Source of the DNA: an uncultured Chloroflexota bacterium
GTDB lineage: Bacteria; Chloroflexota; Anaerolineae; Aggregatilineales; Phototrophicaceae
Length of the DNA stretch: 5,458 nt
NCBI GenBank assembly: GCA_937870805.1
Contig: CALMZT010000107.1
Span: 1-5,458, forward strand
Direction: 5' to 3'
Shown here: piece by piece, positions 4,787 to 5,458 of the stretch
Layout: the number at the start of each line of letters is the position of its first letter
How positions within the stretch are numbered: the stretch's first letter is position 1
Notes under the pieces: generated by a model
Database searches by the model: none
The model's input: the letters and a program-made list of their open reading frames with translations, nothing else
What the model was told of the DNA's origin: nothing
Translations under genes and position numbers: made by a program

Positions 4787-5458
4787 TCAAAACCCGTGCG
4801 GCGCGCGATCAAACCAGGGACACGCGCGCTCCAATTGTCCCGCCAGCCGATACAATGTCGCCTCGTCGGCGTAGCGCCCCACGAACTGCATCCCCACAGG
4901 CAAGCCATCGGGTGTCCAATGCAGCGGGACGGACATCGCAGGCTGTCCCGTGACATTGAACAGGGGCGTGTACGGCGTGAAGTTGAATGAGTTATTGGCA
5001 ATCTGGTTGGTAACTTTCAGCGCCGAAAGTAACCAACCCGCGCGCATCGCTCCAACAGCCGCCAGCAAGCGTTTTTCTAACGGCGTCGGTTGCAACGAGC
5101 CAATCGGCACGGGCGGGTCAGCCAGCGTCGGCGTCAGCAGCGCATCATACTGCTCAAAGAACTGTCCAATCTGGCGCGCGACGCCATGCAGATAATGCAG
5201 CGCCTCCAGATAATCGGCGGCAGAAATCGCATTGCCCAACAGCGCCATCGCCCACGTCTCAGTTTCCAGTTCCTCACGGCGAACGGCGCGCCCGCGCATC
5301 TTTTGCAGGTCGCGTAAGCTGACACCTGCCTCACCGATGAAAATTGTCAGGAAGGCAACTGCCGCACGCTCACGCTCAATCGACGGCGCAGCTTCGACCA
5401 CTTCATACCCCAACTCTTGCAGCAGCTTCACTGTCGCATCCAAGCCTTTGACACATTC
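4787..5458 (-). CDS. Amidase-signature enzyme, C-terminal part (NylA-like)
   Basis: The last 223 residues of an amidase-signature hydrolase; the frame stays open to the window edge (first codons read ECVKGLDATVKLL), so the start is outside. These enzymes cleave amide bonds with a Ser-cisSer-Lys triad, but the triad and GGSSGG loop lie in the missing N-terminal half and cannot be checked. What is seen is the family's C-terminal core: DALLTPTLADPPVPIG (about 105-120 of the fragment), FTPYTPLFNVTGQPAMSVPL (160-179) and GLPVGMQFVGR (185-195), ending in a normal LAGQLERACPWFDRAP tail. The pattern recalls 6-aminohexanoate cyclic-dimer hydrolase (NylA) and related amidases rather than GatA, whose C-terminus differs; the true substrate is unknown. 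The full protein would be about 470-500 residues, so roughly half is here. No internal break is seen. It contains a strong hairpin at 5005-5038. Confidence 0.85.
   Translation of the reverse strand, partial: ECVKGLDATVKLLQELGYEVVEAAPSIERERAAVAFLTIFIGEAGVSLRDLQKMRGRAVRREELETETWAMALLGNAISAADYLEALHYLHGVARQIGQFFEQYDALLTPTLADPPVPIGSLQPTPLEKRLLAAVGAMRAGWLLSALKVTNQIANNSFNFTPYTPLFNVTGQPAMSVPLHWTPDGLPVGMQFVGRYADEATLYRLAGQLERACPWFDRAPHGF
5005..5038. other. Long inverted repeat inside the amidase gene
   Basis: Bases 5005-5018 and 5025-5038 are inverted copies with one mismatch in 14 and a 6-base loop (AGCGCC). The stretch codes for GWLLSALKVTN without interruption. In mRNA it would form a stable hairpin that could slow ribosomes or affect decay, or it may be a chance result of codon choice. 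Confidence 0.5.

Overview
The window is bacterial chromosomal DNA with three protein genes, all on the minus strand and therefore transcribed right to left: an amidase whose start lies beyond the right edge, a complete ABC exporter half-transporter, and a complete RhlE-type DEAD-box RNA helicase. The genes are far apart (541 bp and 726 bp gaps). Each has its own hairpins or candidate promoter, so they look like single-gene transcription units rather than an operon. The organism cannot be fixed from this sequence. The moderate GC, the NylA-like amidase, the RhlE helicase and the common GGGCGAAC palindrome would suit a free-living Chloroflexota-like or similar environmental bacterium, but that is a guess. 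The exporter gene looks lower in GC than its two neighbours and resembles Firmicutes exporters, which hints at a different history.

Region by region: 1-459 is AT-rich and holds the C-terminal remnant of a HEPN-like protein on the plus strand, followed by a terminator hairpin that serves the helicase. 460-1782 is rhlE. 1783-2508 is a long non-coding gap with an extended -10 promoter and a leader hairpin for rhlE, a 120-bp palindromic element rich in TGTCA boxes, a strong 14-bp hairpin with an alternative pairing partner, and an 11-bp stem-loop just after the exporter stop codon. 2509-4245 is the exporter, starting at GTG behind a good ribosome binding site. 4246-4786 is unusually dense in structure: a possible transcription attenuator in the exporter leader, a plus-strand segment strongly resembling the 3' half of a TPP (thiamine) riboswitch, a 14-bp perfect palindrome, and four short hairpins in a row. 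4787-5458 is the C-terminal 223 codons of the amidase.

The three genes do not form an obvious pathway. The helicase would act in RNA remodelling (cold response, ribosome or mRNA turnover), the exporter in extrusion of a lipid or drug-like substrate, and the amidase in hydrolysis of an amide. No previously undescribed multi-gene system is evident. The parts most worth a second look are the structured non-coding stretches on either side of the exporter, especially 4317-4753.
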